DNA from: Streptomyces inusitatus
GTDB taxonomy: Bacteria; Actinomycetota; Actinomycetes; Streptomycetales; Streptomycetaceae
Direction: 5' to 3'
Assembly: GCF_014651115.1 (NCBI RefSeq)
Contig: NZ_BMWG01000018.1
Span: 98,885-162,884, forward strand
DNA: 64,000 bases
A program made the position numbers and the translations under genes. Shown here piece by piece: positions 15,688 through 23,553 of the stretch; positions within the stretch are counted from its first letter, which is position 1; each line of letters begins with the position of its first letter. The notes beneath the pieces were generated by a model. That model did not search any database. It had not been told where the DNA came from and worked only from the letters and a program-made list of their open reading frames with translations.

Positions 15688-16845
15688 TCAGCCGCGCAGC
15701 GGGCGTACGAATTCCCTGATGTCGCCGACGAGCAGCTCCGGTTGTTCCAGGGCGGCGAAGTGGCCGCCCCGGTCGAATTCGGTCCAGTGGGTGAGTGTGG
15801 GCAGCACCTTCTCCGCGATGCGGCGCACGGGCAGGGAGGCGTCCTCGGGGAAGACGGCGACCCCGGCGGGCATGGCGAGGGGCCAGGGCCCGCCCCAGAC
15901 GGCCGGGAAGTCCGCCGGGGTGGGGGTGGATTCGTAGTAGAGCTGCGCGCTGGAGCCCGCGGTGGCGGTCAGCCAGTAGAGGGAGGCGATGGTCAGCAGC
16001 TCGTCGCGGTCGATGGCGTCCTCGGGGACGCGGTCCGCCGCGCTCCACTCCTTGAACTTCTCGACGATCCAGGCGAGTTGGCCCACCGGGGAGTCGGTGA
16101 GACCGTACGCGAGGGTCTGCGGGCGGGTGGACTGGATCTTCTGCCAGCCCATCGCGGTCCGCTCGAAGGCGAGGGCGAACTCCAGCCGGCCCCGGTCCCT
16201 CTCGTCCAGCCCTTCGAGGTCCTCGGGGCCCGTGGGGATGGTGGCGAACATATTGAGGTGCACCCCGGCGACATGCTCGGGGTCGGCCAGGCCGAGCTGG
16301 AGCGAGATCGGCATGCCCCAGTCGCCGCCCTGGGCGACATAGCGCTCGTGGCCGAGCCCGCTCATCAGCTCCGCCCAGGCGCGGGCCACCCGGCGGACGT
16401 CCCAGCCGGGGGCGCGGGTCGGGCCGGAGAAGGCGTATCCGGGCAGCGAGGGGATCACCACATGGAAGGCGTCGGCCGCGTTCCCGCCGTGGGCGACGGG
16501 GTCGGTCAGCGGTCCGATCAGCGAGAGGAACTCGGTGAACGAGCCGGGCCAGCCGTGGGTGAGCAGCAGCGGCATCGCGTCCGGTTCGGCGGAGCGCGCC
16601 TCCAGGAAGTGGACGGTGGTGCCGTCGATCTCGGTGAGGTACTGGGGGTGGGCGTTCAGCCGCTCTTCGGCGGCGCGCCAGTCGAATTCCGTACGCCAGT
16701 ACTCGGCCAGCTCGCGGAGGTAGGCGACGGGGACGCCCCGGTCCCAGCCGGCCCCGGGTATCTCGTCGGGCCAGCGGGCCGCCGCGAGTCTGCGGCGCAG
16801 ATCGTCGAGGTCGGCCTCGGGGATGTCAACGCGGAAGGGACGCAC
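15688..16845 (-). CDS. SgcF/NcsF2-like epoxide hydrolase
   Basis: A 385-residue alpha/beta-hydrolase epoxide hydrolase with the N-terminal EH domain (FRVDIPEADLDDLRRRL). It has the oxyanion motif HGWPGS at 97-102, nucleophile Asp175 in AQGGDWG and a catalytic His near residue 362 in DRGGHFAAL. In C-1027 and neocarzinostatin pathways the homologues open the enediyne-core epoxide to a vicinal diol that is then esterified. The dipeptide Trp-Gln at about 234-235 matches a residue pair that, as I recall, is linked to the regioselectivity of SgcF-type enzymes. The GTG start lies 20 bases inside the end of the FAD oxidoreductase gene. A strong terminator follows. Confidence 0.92.
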   Translation of the reverse strand: MRPFRVDIPEADLDDLRRRLAAARWPDEIPGAGWDRGVPVAYLRELAEYWRTEFDWRAAEERLNAHPQYLTEIDGTTVHFLEARSAEPDAMPLLLTHGWPGSFTEFLSLIGPLTDPVAHGGNAADAFHVVIPSLPGYAFSGPTRAPGWDVRRVARAWAELMSGLGHERYVAQGGDWGMPISLQLGLADPEHVAGVHLNMFATIPTGPEDLEGLDERDRGRLEFALAFERTAMGWQKIQSTRPQTLAYGLTDSPVGQLAWIVEKFKEWSAADRVPEDAIDRDELLTIASLYWLTATAGSSAQLYYESTPTPADFPAVWGGPWPLAMPAGVAVFPEDASLPVRRIAEKVLPTLTHWTEFDRGGHFAALEQPELLVGDIREFVRPLRG

Positions 16846-18211
16846 GGGGGCTCCTGTCCTCGAATGGGGTGGCGGGGTCGGGTCGGCGGCGGGAGGCGCG
16901 CAGTACGCGCAGGAGGTTGGCGGGCCGCATCAGGGCCTGCGGCGGGTCGATGAGTCCGGCGGCGCGGATGAAGGCGTTGCCCAGTTCGGCGTCGTGGACG
17001 GCGGCGGCCTGGAGGCGGGCGACATAGCTGTTGGCGAGCCGGACCTTGAGGGTGCGGCGGCCGGCGACGCCGGGGTAGCCGAGGTCGGCCCCGGCGGAGA
17101 ACTCCCAGGGGGAGTCGATGTCGGCGCTGATCCCGGCGAAGAACTCGGCGGGGCGGGGCACGGCGCCGCGTTCCAGCAGCCGGGCCAGGGTCAGGGACTG
17201 AAGGGCGCAGACGGTCATGCCCTGGGCGTAGAGGGGGTTGAAGCTGCACACGGCGTCGCCCATGACCAGCAGCCCGTCGGGGAAGCGGGCCAGCTTCTCG
17301 TAGTGGCGGCGCACGCTCGCCGGGAAGCGGAACCGCACCGGGTCGTCGATCGGCTCGGCGTCCCGTACGGCCCGGTGGATGTCGGGCACCGGGAGCGAGG
17401 CCGCGAAGTCGAGGAAGCCCTTGGGGTCGGTGGGCGGATGGTCGCCGAGCATGCCCGTGAGGGAGAGTTCGACCTTGCCCTCGTCGCCGGGCAGCCGGTA
17501 GAAGAAGGCCCCGCGCGGAAAGGCCGGGGTGGCCGCCGGGATGATCGCCAGATCGGGGCCGAAGGGGTCGCTCTCCAGCCGGAAGTGCTGGGTGGTGTAG
17601 GCGAGGTCGATCACGACGCGCTCGTCCTCGGGGCGTTCGTAGCCGAGTTCGGCGAGCCAGGCGGGGGTGCGGGAGCCCCGTCCGGTGGTGTCGACCACCA
17701 GATCGGCCTCCAGGGTCTCCTCCCCGCCGTCCTCGGTGCTGATCCTGACCCCGGTGATCCGCCGGCCGTCCGGGGCGGCGACCGGGGCGAGGATGTCCCG
17801 TCCCTCCAGCAGCTCCACGCCGGGGAGCGCGGCCACGCGCATCCGTACATGGTGTTCCAGGACGGGCCGGGTCGCCGGGATCGACAGCAGCCCGGAGTGG
17901 GAGGGGCGCATCCGCCGGCCGTTGAAGTACCAGCGGATGTCCCCGCTGAAGTCCCCCGGGCGCACTCCGGCGGTCCGCAGCTCCTCGGTGAGGCCCGGGA
18001 AGTGGCGTTCCAGGATCTGCTGGCCCCGGGCGACGAGACCGTGCGCGTGGCCGCCGTGCGGCACTCCCCTGCGGGCCTTCGTGACGCCGGTCAGCTCGTC
18101 CCGGTCCACGAGCAGGACCCGCTCGAAGTGCCCGGCGAGGACCTTGGCCGCGAGCAGCCCCGCCAGACTGCCGCCGAGCACCACCGCGCGGTCGCCTATT
18201 CGCCGTTCCAC
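16826..18211 (-). CDS. FAD-dependent monooxygenase/oxidoreductase
   Basis: A 461-residue flavoprotein of the aromatic-hydroxylase-like class. The N-terminal dinucleotide-binding motif reads VVLGGSLAGLLAAKVL, and a GD motif reads LLVMGDAVCSFNPLYAQGM. A long helical C-terminus follows. It starts at a GTG with AAGGTGA upstream and overlaps the epoxide hydrolase gene. Related proteins occur in several enediyne clusters, where they presumably oxidise the nascent core or an appendage, but the substrate is not known. Flavin-dependent halogenase motifs (WxWxIP) are not seen, so I favour an oxygenase or dehydrogenase. Confidence 0.8.
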   Translation of the reverse strand: MERRIGDRAVVLGGSLAGLLAAKVLAGHFERVLLVDRDELTGVTKARRGVPHGGHAHGLVARGQQILERHFPGLTEELRTAGVRPGDFSGDIRWYFNGRRMRPSHSGLLSIPATRPVLEHHVRMRVAALPGVELLEGRDILAPVAAPDGRRITGVRISTEDGGEETLEADLVVDTTGRGSRTPAWLAELGYERPEDERVVIDLAYTTQHFRLESDPFGPDLAIIPAATPAFPRGAFFYRLPGDEGKVELSLTGMLGDHPPTDPKGFLDFAASLPVPDIHRAVRDAEPIDDPVRFRFPASVRRHYEKLARFPDGLLVMGDAVCSFNPLYAQGMTVCALQSLTLARLLERGAVPRPAEFFAGISADIDSPWEFSAGADLGYPGVAGRRTLKVRLANSYVARLQAAAVHDAELGNAFIRAAGLIDPPQALMRPANLLRVLRASRRRPDPATPFEDRSPRASLPR

Positions 18212-18242
18212 GGCGTCACCTTCTCTCTTGTCGCCGAACCGG

Positions 18243-18656
18243 TCAGGCGGTGCCGATGGGGGTGTTCTGGTACGCGGTGATGAGCCACTCCCCGTCGTGG
18301 CGGGTGAGCAGCCAGCCGGCCCGGATGGCCCGCTCGGGGGCGACCTCGGTGTCGCCGGGGGCGAGCACCCCGCCCTTGGTGATCACCATGGCGACGTCGG
18401 GGGCGAGCCGGCGGAGGCTCAGCGGTTCGCCGAAGACCCGGGTCCCCTTGAAGGGGCCCTGGTAGGCGCGGGTCATGAAGGCCCGGACCTCCTCGCGGCC
18501 GCGCAGGAAGACATCGCCGGGCAGGATCAGGGTGCTGTCCTCGGCGAAGACCTCGGCGAAGGCGTCGGCGTCGTTGTCGGCCCAGGCGGCGACGATGCGC
18601 CCGGGGACGCCCGCGATCGCCGCGATGTCGGTGTCGTTGGAAGTCGATGCGCTCAT
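18243..18656 (-). CDS. SgcJ/EcaC-family (SnoaL-like) protein
   Basis: A 137-residue NTF2/SnoaL-fold protein strongly resembling the SgcJ/EcaC family. The line WADNDADAFAEVFAEDSTL followed by VFLRGREEVRAFMTRAYQG is typical. SgcJ homologues are conserved in nine-membered enediyne clusters and are implicated in processing the polyketide into the core, with details unsettled. ATG 18656 is preferred over the GTG at 18662 because AGGA sits 8 bases before the ATG. It lies between an acyl-CoA-dehydrogenase-like oxygenase and an FAD oxidoreductase, all in one orientation. Confidence 0.85.
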   Translation of the reverse strand: MSASTSNDTDIAAIAGVPGRIVAAWADNDADAFAEVFAEDSTLILPGDVFLRGREEVRAFMTRAYQGPFKGTRVFGEPLSLRRLAPDVAMVITKGGVLAPGDTEVAPERAIRAGWLLTRHDGEWLITAYQNTPIGTA

Positions 18657-18704
18657 GTTCACGGTCCTGTCCGGTGGTGGGTGGCCGGGAATCGGGAATG
18701 AGGG

Positions 18705-19883
18705 TCAGATGTACTGGGTGTTGGGCTCCAGGCCGCACAGCACTCGTCCGTACAGCTCCAGATTGGTGTTGGGGTGCATGATCGAGTGCATATTGACGGT
18801 CTGGATGTCGCGCTCGATGCGCTGGATCGGCACCGAGTGGTAGATGGACGAACCGCCGCTGGCCGTGTTGAGGATGTCCACGGCCTCCTTGGCGCGGGAG
18901 CACACCGCCCCCACCCGGAGCCGGGCGCGGGCCCGCTCCTCCATCGTCCACTCCTCGCCCGACGCGCCCTTGGCGTCGAGGAGGTCGGCGGCGGCGTAGG
19001 CGTGGAACTCGGCCTCGTCGATCTTCACGGTGGCCTCGGCGACCTGGAGGTGGGTCAGCGGGGCGTCGCTCTGCTTCTCGTACGAGGTGTAGCTGATCCC
19101 CCGGCCCGGCAGCCGCTCGAAGAACGCGTCCCGGGCGGCCTTGGCCAGGCCGAGGGCCGGACCGCTGACGGTGGCGACCGCGGTGGGCAGGAAGGGGGCG
19201 CGGTAGATCGTCCGTCCCGCGTTCCGCCGGGAGAGATGGTGGCCCTGGAGCGCCGGGCCGAGCGGCAGCACGCGCTCGGTGGGGACGAAGAGGTTCTCGG
19301 CGACGGTGGTGACGCTGCCGGAGCCGCGCAGTCCCGAGGTGTGCCAGTCGTCGATGACGCCGAGGTCCGCGACCGGCAGCAGCGTCATGATCGGCTCGAA
19401 GCTGCCGTCCGGATGGGCGAGCACGGCCGCGTTGGTGTTCCAGCTACTGAGCCGGACACCGGTGTTGAAGGCCCAGCGGCCGTTGAGGACGATGCCGCCC
19501 TCGGTGGGCACGGCCATGGCGCTCGGGCTGAGGATGCCGGAGATCCGGACGTCGGGGGTGGCGAAGACTTCCTCCTGCACCTCGTCGGGGAAGAGCCCCA
19601 CCATCCAGGTGCTGACCGCCCAGACGGCGGCGGTCCAGGAGGTCGAGCCGCAGCCGCGGCCCAGCTCGGCCAGGACCTCGACGACGGTGCGCATGTCGGA
19701 CTCGTAGCCGCCGTGCTGGACGGGGACCCGCATCTTGAGCAGTCCGGAGTCGGCGAGCGCCGCGACGGTGTCCTCCGGCAGGCTCCGGTCCTCCTCCGCG
19801 GTGGGCGCGTTCTTCTGGAGCAGGGGCACCAGCTCGGCGGCGCGCCGGACGAGTTCCGTCCTCGACGGGGTGTCGGTGGCCAT
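18705..19883 (-). CDS. Acyl-CoA-dehydrogenase-fold flavin monooxygenase (HsaA-like)
   Basis: A 392-residue protein of the acyl-CoA dehydrogenase fold. Its N-terminal helical part (AALADSGLLKMRVPVQHGGYE), central beta domain with WHTSGLRGSGSVTT, and C-terminal segment ASGGSSIYHSVPIQRIERDIQT match the group D two-component monooxygenases such as HsaA rather than true dehydrogenases. Such enzymes need reduced flavin from a partner, and the flavin reductase at 32916 could supply it. It is the first gene of the unit ending at the epoxide hydrolase. A clear GAGGAG ribosome site precedes the ATG. Palindrome copy C and a second inverted repeat lie upstream. Confidence 0.82.
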   Translation of the reverse strand: MATDTPSRTELVRRAAELVPLLQKNAPTAEEDRSLPEDTVAALADSGLLKMRVPVQHGGYESDMRTVVEVLAELGRGCGSTSWTAAVWAVSTWMVGLFPDEVQEEVFATPDVRISGILSPSAMAVPTEGGIVLNGRWAFNTGVRLSSWNTNAAVLAHPDGSFEPIMTLLPVADLGVIDDWHTSGLRGSGSVTTVAENLFVPTERVLPLGPALQGHHLSRRNAGRTIYRAPFLPTAVATVSGPALGLAKAARDAFFERLPGRGISYTSYEKQSDAPLTHLQVAEATVKIDEAEFHAYAAADLLDAKGASGEEWTMEERARARLRVGAVCSRAKEAVDILNTASGGSSIYHSVPIQRIERDIQTVNMHSIMHPNTNLELYGRVLCGLEPNTQYI

Positions 19884-19921
19884 GGAGTTCTCCTCGGCTT
19901 GGGGCACGGGGTGGGGTGGGT

Positions 19922-19944
19922 GACGCCGCGTCGGACGCGGCGTC
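19922..19944 (-). promoter_or_regulatory. 11-bp perfect inverted repeat in the leader of the oxygenase gene
   Basis: GACGCCGCGTC and its complement flank a single central base, about 40 bases upstream of the ATG at 19883 and downstream of palindrome copy C. The position suggests an operator or a leader hairpin. No protein can be assigned. Confidence 0.4.
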
Positions 19945-19971
19945 TTGAGACTCGCAGCCGCCTCGGCGGGG

Positions 19972-19991
19972 CCGCATCTTCCTGATTGCGC
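19972..19991 (-). promoter_or_regulatory. Shared 20-bp palindrome, copy C (candidate operator)
   Basis: The minus strand reads GCGCAATCAGGAAGATGCGG. It keeps CGCAATC and GATGCG at the same spacing as copies A and B and lies about 90 bases upstream of the acyl-CoA-dehydrogenase-like gene, the first gene of a third unit. Confidence 0.58.
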
Positions 19992-20028
19992 TCCGTGTAC
20001 GGCGGCGCGCGCGGTCACTGGCCTCGGG

Positions 20029-20823
20029 TCAGGAGGAGGGGGCGGTGGCGGCGGGCCCGCGCACGGTCCCGGTCCCGGCCTTGGTCTTGGCCCCGGGCTT
20101 GCGCCTGGACCCGCGGCCGTCCAGCCACCATGCGGCGATCATCAGATTGACCACCCAGCCGAGCCAGGCCGAGGCCTCGGCCGCGGTCATCATCGCGGCG
20201 GCCTGTTCGGTGGGTATCTCGCCGGGCGTCATCCCCATCGCCAGCATCAGCCCGTTGGCGAGCAGCCGGCCGCTCAGGGCCTCCATCGTCAGGGCGAAGC
20301 TGTAGATCATGAACCGGCGGTGCTCCTGGTAGCGCCGCTGCCGGGCGCGTACATATCCCACGAGGGTGGTGATGAACCACAGCGCGGCCAGCGAGGCCCG
20401 CCCCACCCAGCCGGGCCCGCCGAAGGAGGTCACCAGCAGATAGAAGGAGAGCACCACCGAGGGCAGCACCCCGGCGAAGACATAGAGCCGGCCGCTGCGG
20501 CGGTGGATCGCGGGGTGTTCGCGCCGCAGCCAGGGCCACACCTGGAGACACATCGTCACCATGGCGATGGAGCCGAAGAGGATGTGGCCGACGAGCATCG
20601 CGTACTTGGTGGGGAACTCCGGCGGCAGCGGCACGGTCGCCTTGGCGGGGTCCAGTCCCAGATACGGCGGAAGGACGTAGGCGAAGACAGCGACGGTGGA
20701 CAGGACCAGCAGAATCATCCACACCCGCACACCGCGGCGGTCCGGCGGTCCGGCCGGGGGCGGCGGCGAGGACGGGGGCGGGGCGGGAGCCGGCGTGCCC
20801 GCGCGCTCCAGGTTCTGTGTCAC
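20029..20823 (-). CDS. DUF2306-type polytopic membrane protein
   Basis: A 264-residue membrane protein. After a Pro-rich cytoplasmic N-terminus it has about six or seven hydrophobic segments, from VWMILLVLSTVAVFAYVLP to WLGWVVNLMIAAWWL. A conserved HPAIHRRSGRLYVFAG motif is typical of DUF2306/DUF2231-like proteins, and the C-terminal tail is basic. The function is unknown. It sits within the cluster between the solute-binding lipoprotein and the oxygenase gene. The GTG start has GGAGGATCC upstream. It could take part in transport or membrane-associated protection, but this is inference from position only. Confidence 0.75.
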   Translation of the reverse strand: MTQNLERAGTPAPAPPPSSPPPPAGPPDRRGVRVWMILLVLSTVAVFAYVLPPYLGLDPAKATVPLPPEFPTKYAMLVGHILFGSIAMVTMCLQVWPWLRREHPAIHRRSGRLYVFAGVLPSVVLSFYLLVTSFGGPGWVGRASLAALWFITTLVGYVRARQRRYQEHRRFMIYSFALTMEALSGRLLANGLMLAMGMTPGEIPTEQAAAMMTAAEASAWLGWVVNLMIAAWWLDGRGSRRKPGAKTKAGTGTVRGPAATAPSS

Positions 20824-20888
20824 GGTGGATCCTCCAGTTCATGCGCACGGGCGGTCCGGTGGTACGGAGGTCGCGCGTTCGGTGGGTG

Positions 20889-20916
20889 GGGCCCGGCCGG
20901 GTGGCCGGCCGGGCCC
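20889..20916 (-). terminator. Hairpin terminator after the solute-binding lipoprotein gene
   Basis: A perfect 12-bp stem (GGGCCCGGCCGG) with a GTGG loop lies 6 bases beyond the SBP stop and before the DUF2306 gene. Confidence 0.8.
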
Positions 20917-20922
20917 GTGGGG

Positions 20923-22374
20923 TCAGCCGAGTTCGCCGACCACCAGGCAGTCCGGGGCCACCGGACCCGCGCCGACGCAGCGCGTGTTGTAGTCGTCCAG
21001 GATCTTCTGGCCCTCGGCGTCGGCGAGGCCGAAGCGCTTCGCCGGGCGGGCGCCGTCCTTGAGGACGTCGTGCATGGCCTTCGTCAGCTCGTTCTCGACC
21101 CCGGTGAAGCCGCCGAGCACCGGGCCGAGCGCGCCCGGCTCGTCCTTGGTGGCCCGGATCTGCTCCAGCGCCACCTCCGGCGCGGGGTTCTGCTCGAACC
21201 AGCCCTGCTCGTCCAGGAGTTCGGCGGAGCTCTCGGTCATCGGCAGATACTGGGTGTTCTTGTGCCACTCGGCGCCGTTGGCCGTGCTGTTGAGGAACTG
21301 CATGAAGGCCAGCGCGCCGTCCCGGGTCCGCCGGTCCAGACCGGACTTCAGCCAGAGCGAGTCGCCCGAGGTGAGATTGCCGGTCTTGGGGGTGCGGCCG
21401 TTGTGCGGCACCGGGCCCGCCTCGACCTTGTAGCCGGCCTTCTCGCCCTCCTGGGCGAGCATGCCGCCCATGTTGGCCGAGTCCAGTACGAAGGCCACGT
21501 TCTGCTGGTTGAAGGCCTCGAAGTTGCCGCCCCAGTCGCCCGGCTGGCCGGTGTAGAGGTACGCGCCCTTGCGGTGCAGCTTCTCCCACCAGGAGGCGTA
21601 GGACAGCACCTCCGGCGAGTTCAGCTCCACCTGGGTGGCGCGGCCGTCCCGGCCGCCCGCGCGGTCGGTCAGCAGTCCGCCCTGCTGGGCGGCGGCCTGC
21701 TGGAAGAACCAGCTGTGGTTGGGCCAGGTGACGCAGTTCTTCGGGCCGTCGGCGAGCTTGGCGACCTTCTTGCAGGCGCGCTCCAGCTCCCGCCAGGTCC
21801 TCGGGAAGGAGTCCACCCCGGCCGCGTCCAGGATCTTCTTGTTGCCGTACATCAGCGAGGTCATCGCGGTCAGCGGCATGGACCGCAGATCGCCGGACTC
21901 GCTGTAGTAGGCGCGCAGCGCGGGCAGCAGATCGTCGGTGACGACGGGTTCGCCGAGGATGGTCGAGCGGCCCGCGATCGCCTTCTCCACCGAGGTGAAC
22001 AGCGGCTTGCCGGCCTTGTTCCGGGCGTCCCGGGCGAGCTGGGTGGTGCTGTAGTAGTAGTTCGCCACGGCGGGCGCCCTGCCCTGCGCCGCGGCCTTGG
22101 AGACCTCCAGCGGCAGCTGGGTGTAGGGGAACGCCTTGATCTTCACCCGGTAGCCGGGGTGCTTCGCGTTGAACTCCTCGGCCAGTTTCTTACGGGTGTC
22201 CAGATACCCCGGGAAGGGGTATTCGGCGAGCCAGACGTCGACGGTGGTGACCTTGCTCGTGTCCACTCCGAGCTGGGCGTGGGTGCCGGGGGAGGCCGGG
22301 GTGCCGCACGCGGCGAGGGTGAGCATGCCCGCCGTGGCGAGCGAGGCGGCGAGCAACGTCCTTGGGCTGCGCAT
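20923..22374 (-). CDS. ABC-type solute-binding lipoprotein (family 1)
   Basis: A 483-residue secreted lipoprotein: signal peptide with lipobox LTLAACG, then an extracellular solute-binding protein fold typical of sugar or oligosaccharide transporters. The middle has many aromatic residues, for example TWPNHSWFFQQAAAQQGG and GDWGGNFEAFNQQNVAF. No cognate permease or ATPase genes are adjacent, so it stands alone inside an enediyne cluster. It might bind the product or a precursor outside the cell, or it may be an accessory transport gene. The gene is followed by a strong terminator and preceded by the TIGR03084 gene 47 bases away. Confidence 0.85.
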   Translation of the reverse strand: MRSPRTLLAASLATAGMLTLAACGTPASPGTHAQLGVDTSKVTTVDVWLAEYPFPGYLDTRKKLAEEFNAKHPGYRVKIKAFPYTQLPLEVSKAAAQGRAPAVANYYYSTTQLARDARNKAGKPLFTSVEKAIAGRSTILGEPVVTDDLLPALRAYYSESGDLRSMPLTAMTSLMYGNKKILDAAGVDSFPRTWRELERACKKVAKLADGPKNCVTWPNHSWFFQQAAAQQGGLLTDRAGGRDGRATQVELNSPEVLSYASWWEKLHRKGAYLYTGQPGDWGGNFEAFNQQNVAFVLDSANMGGMLAQEGEKAGYKVEAGPVPHNGRTPKTGNLTSGDSLWLKSGLDRRTRDGALAFMQFLNSTANGAEWHKNTQYLPMTESSAELLDEQGWFEQNPAPEVALEQIRATKDEPGALGPVLGGFTGVENELTKAMHDVLKDGARPAKRFGLADAEGQKILDDYNTRCVGAGPVAPDCLVVGELG

Positions 22375-22421
22375 GCTTTCTCCAAAGAGGGATGGGGTGC
22401 GGGACGGTCGGGCGGGCCGGT

Positions 22422-23222
22422 TCAGCCGAGGTGGGCGAATTGTCCGGGGGTACGGCCCGGTCCGGCGGGGCCCCGGTAGGCCTGGGCGATGTCGAGATAG
22501 CGGTCCGCCTCCGCGCCCGTGGCGCTCAGCTCCAGATCGGCGCGGTGCCGCCGTCGCGTCGCCAGCAGACAGAAGTCGTGCGCGGAGCCCGTGATCCGCT
22601 GCTCCGCGTCGGCGGGGCCGAACTCCCACAGCGCGCCCGAAGGACCGGTCAGTTCAAACCGGAACGGCTCGGAAGGCGGGGTGAGACCCCGGGCCTGATA
22701 GCCGAAGTCCCTGGTCAGCGTGGCGAATCCGACCAGGTGCCGGATCCCGTCGGTGGGCTCGCGCCGGATGCCGAGCGCGTCGGCGACATCCTGGCCGTGA
22801 CCGAACAGCTCCATGATCCCGGCGCAGGCGAGCACGGGCGCGGGCAGCGGGTTGACCAGCCAGGGCACCAGCGCCCCGGCCGGGACGGCGGCCAGTGCCG
22901 CGCCCGCCTTGGCCCGCTCCTCGCGCCAGATGTCCAGCACCGTGGCGGCCGGTTTGTCGAGATACCCGGCGAGCGCGGCGTTGACCGCTCCGTCGAAGTC
23001 CTCGGCGGCGGCCGCGGCGGCGGCCTTGAACGCCTCCGGAGCCCCGGCGGCGGCTCCGGCCAGCCGGAAGATGAAGGCCAGATGGGCGATCTGGTGCTTG
23101 ATCGTCCAGCCGGGGGCGGGGGTGGGCGTGTCCCACTGCCGCTCGTCCAGCTCCGCCACCAGGCGGTCGATCTCATCGCCCGCCGCGGTCAGATCGTCCA
23201 GCACGTCTCTTGAGTCGTTCAC
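22422..23222 (-). CDS. TIGR03084-family protein (DinB/mycothiol-maleylpyruvate-isomerase-like), copy 1
   Basis: A 266-residue protein with the DinB-like N-terminal helical domain (TPTPAPGWTIKHQIAHLAFI) and a C-terminal wHTH/SCP2-like half. The family is annotated as metal-binding; the N-terminal His in HQIAHL, Glu/His in MELFGHGQDVADAL and a downstream His would form the site. Function is unproven; thiol-dependent chemistry is possible. The last ~100 residues are almost identical to the paralogue at 25068, while the N-terminal halves differ. GTG start with GAGAGGAACC upstream. A 331-base gap containing a terminator separates it from the exporter gene. Confidence 0.82.
   Translation of the reverse strand: MNDSRDVLDDLTAAGDEIDRLVAELDERQWDTPTPAPGWTIKHQIAHLAFIFRLAGAAAGAPEAFKAAAAAAAEDFDGAVNAALAGYLDKPAATVLDIWREERAKAGAALAAVPAGALVPWLVNPLPAPVLACAGIMELFGHGQDVADALGIRREPTDGIRHLVGFATLTRDFGYQARGLTPPSEPFRFELTGPSGALWEFGPADAEQRITGSAHDFCLLATRRRHRADLELSATGAEADRYLDIAQAYRGPAGPGRTPGQFAHLG
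22423..22718. repeat. ~295-bp direct repeat, copy 1 (3' end of TIGR03084 gene 1)
   Basis: The DNA from here to about 22718 matches 25069-25364 closely; by eye over 90% of bases agree, including silent sites. The match fades abruptly into clearly divergent 5' halves. This suggests recent duplication or gene conversion across the intervening MFS gene. The two copies are in the same orientation. Confidence 0.75.
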
Positions 23223-23553
23223 GTGTGGTTCCTCTCGTGGGAGATCGGGTCCGGGGGGTCGGTCCGGGGCCGGGTCCGGGGAGTCGGGTCCGGGAAGGTC
23301 GAGGGCGCGGCGGTCCGGGGCGCGGCGGGGCCGCGCCCTGTCCGTTCGATGAGGCCGCGCGGCGGGGAGGCGGTGCGGGCGGGGATCCTTCGTTTCCCGG
23401 CGGGGCCGTACTGCCGTGCGGGACCGGTCCGTTGGTGACGGGCAGTCGGTTGGGGCCTGTCGTTCGGATCAGGCCCCTGGCTCCGCGGTGCACCCCAGCG
23501 TGCCGCACTCGTGGGGCGCTGTCTTCTCCTTGTGTGCTGTCCGTACCGGCAGG
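23223..23553. other. 331-base intergenic region between exporter and TIGR03084 gene 1
   Basis: No convincing gene on either strand. The part near 23240-23310 is an irregular array of GGTCCGGG-like units. The middle holds G+C-rich partial palindromes, and the side next to the exporter stop has a hairpin at 23452-23477. It presumably contains the promoter for the TIGR03084 gene, but no convincing -35/-10 pair is visible. Confidence 0.6.
23452..23477 (-). terminator. Hairpin terminator after the exporter gene
   Basis: An 8-bp perfect stem (GGGGCCTG pairing with CAGGCCCC) and a 10-base loop lie 76 bases beyond the MFS stop. It probably ends the operon that starts at 29254. Confidence 0.6.

Noticed and set aside
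16826..18211. Flavin-dependent halogenase
   Set aside because: No WxWxIP motif and no catalytic-lysine context. The sequence is closer to hydroxylase-like FAD oxidoreductases.
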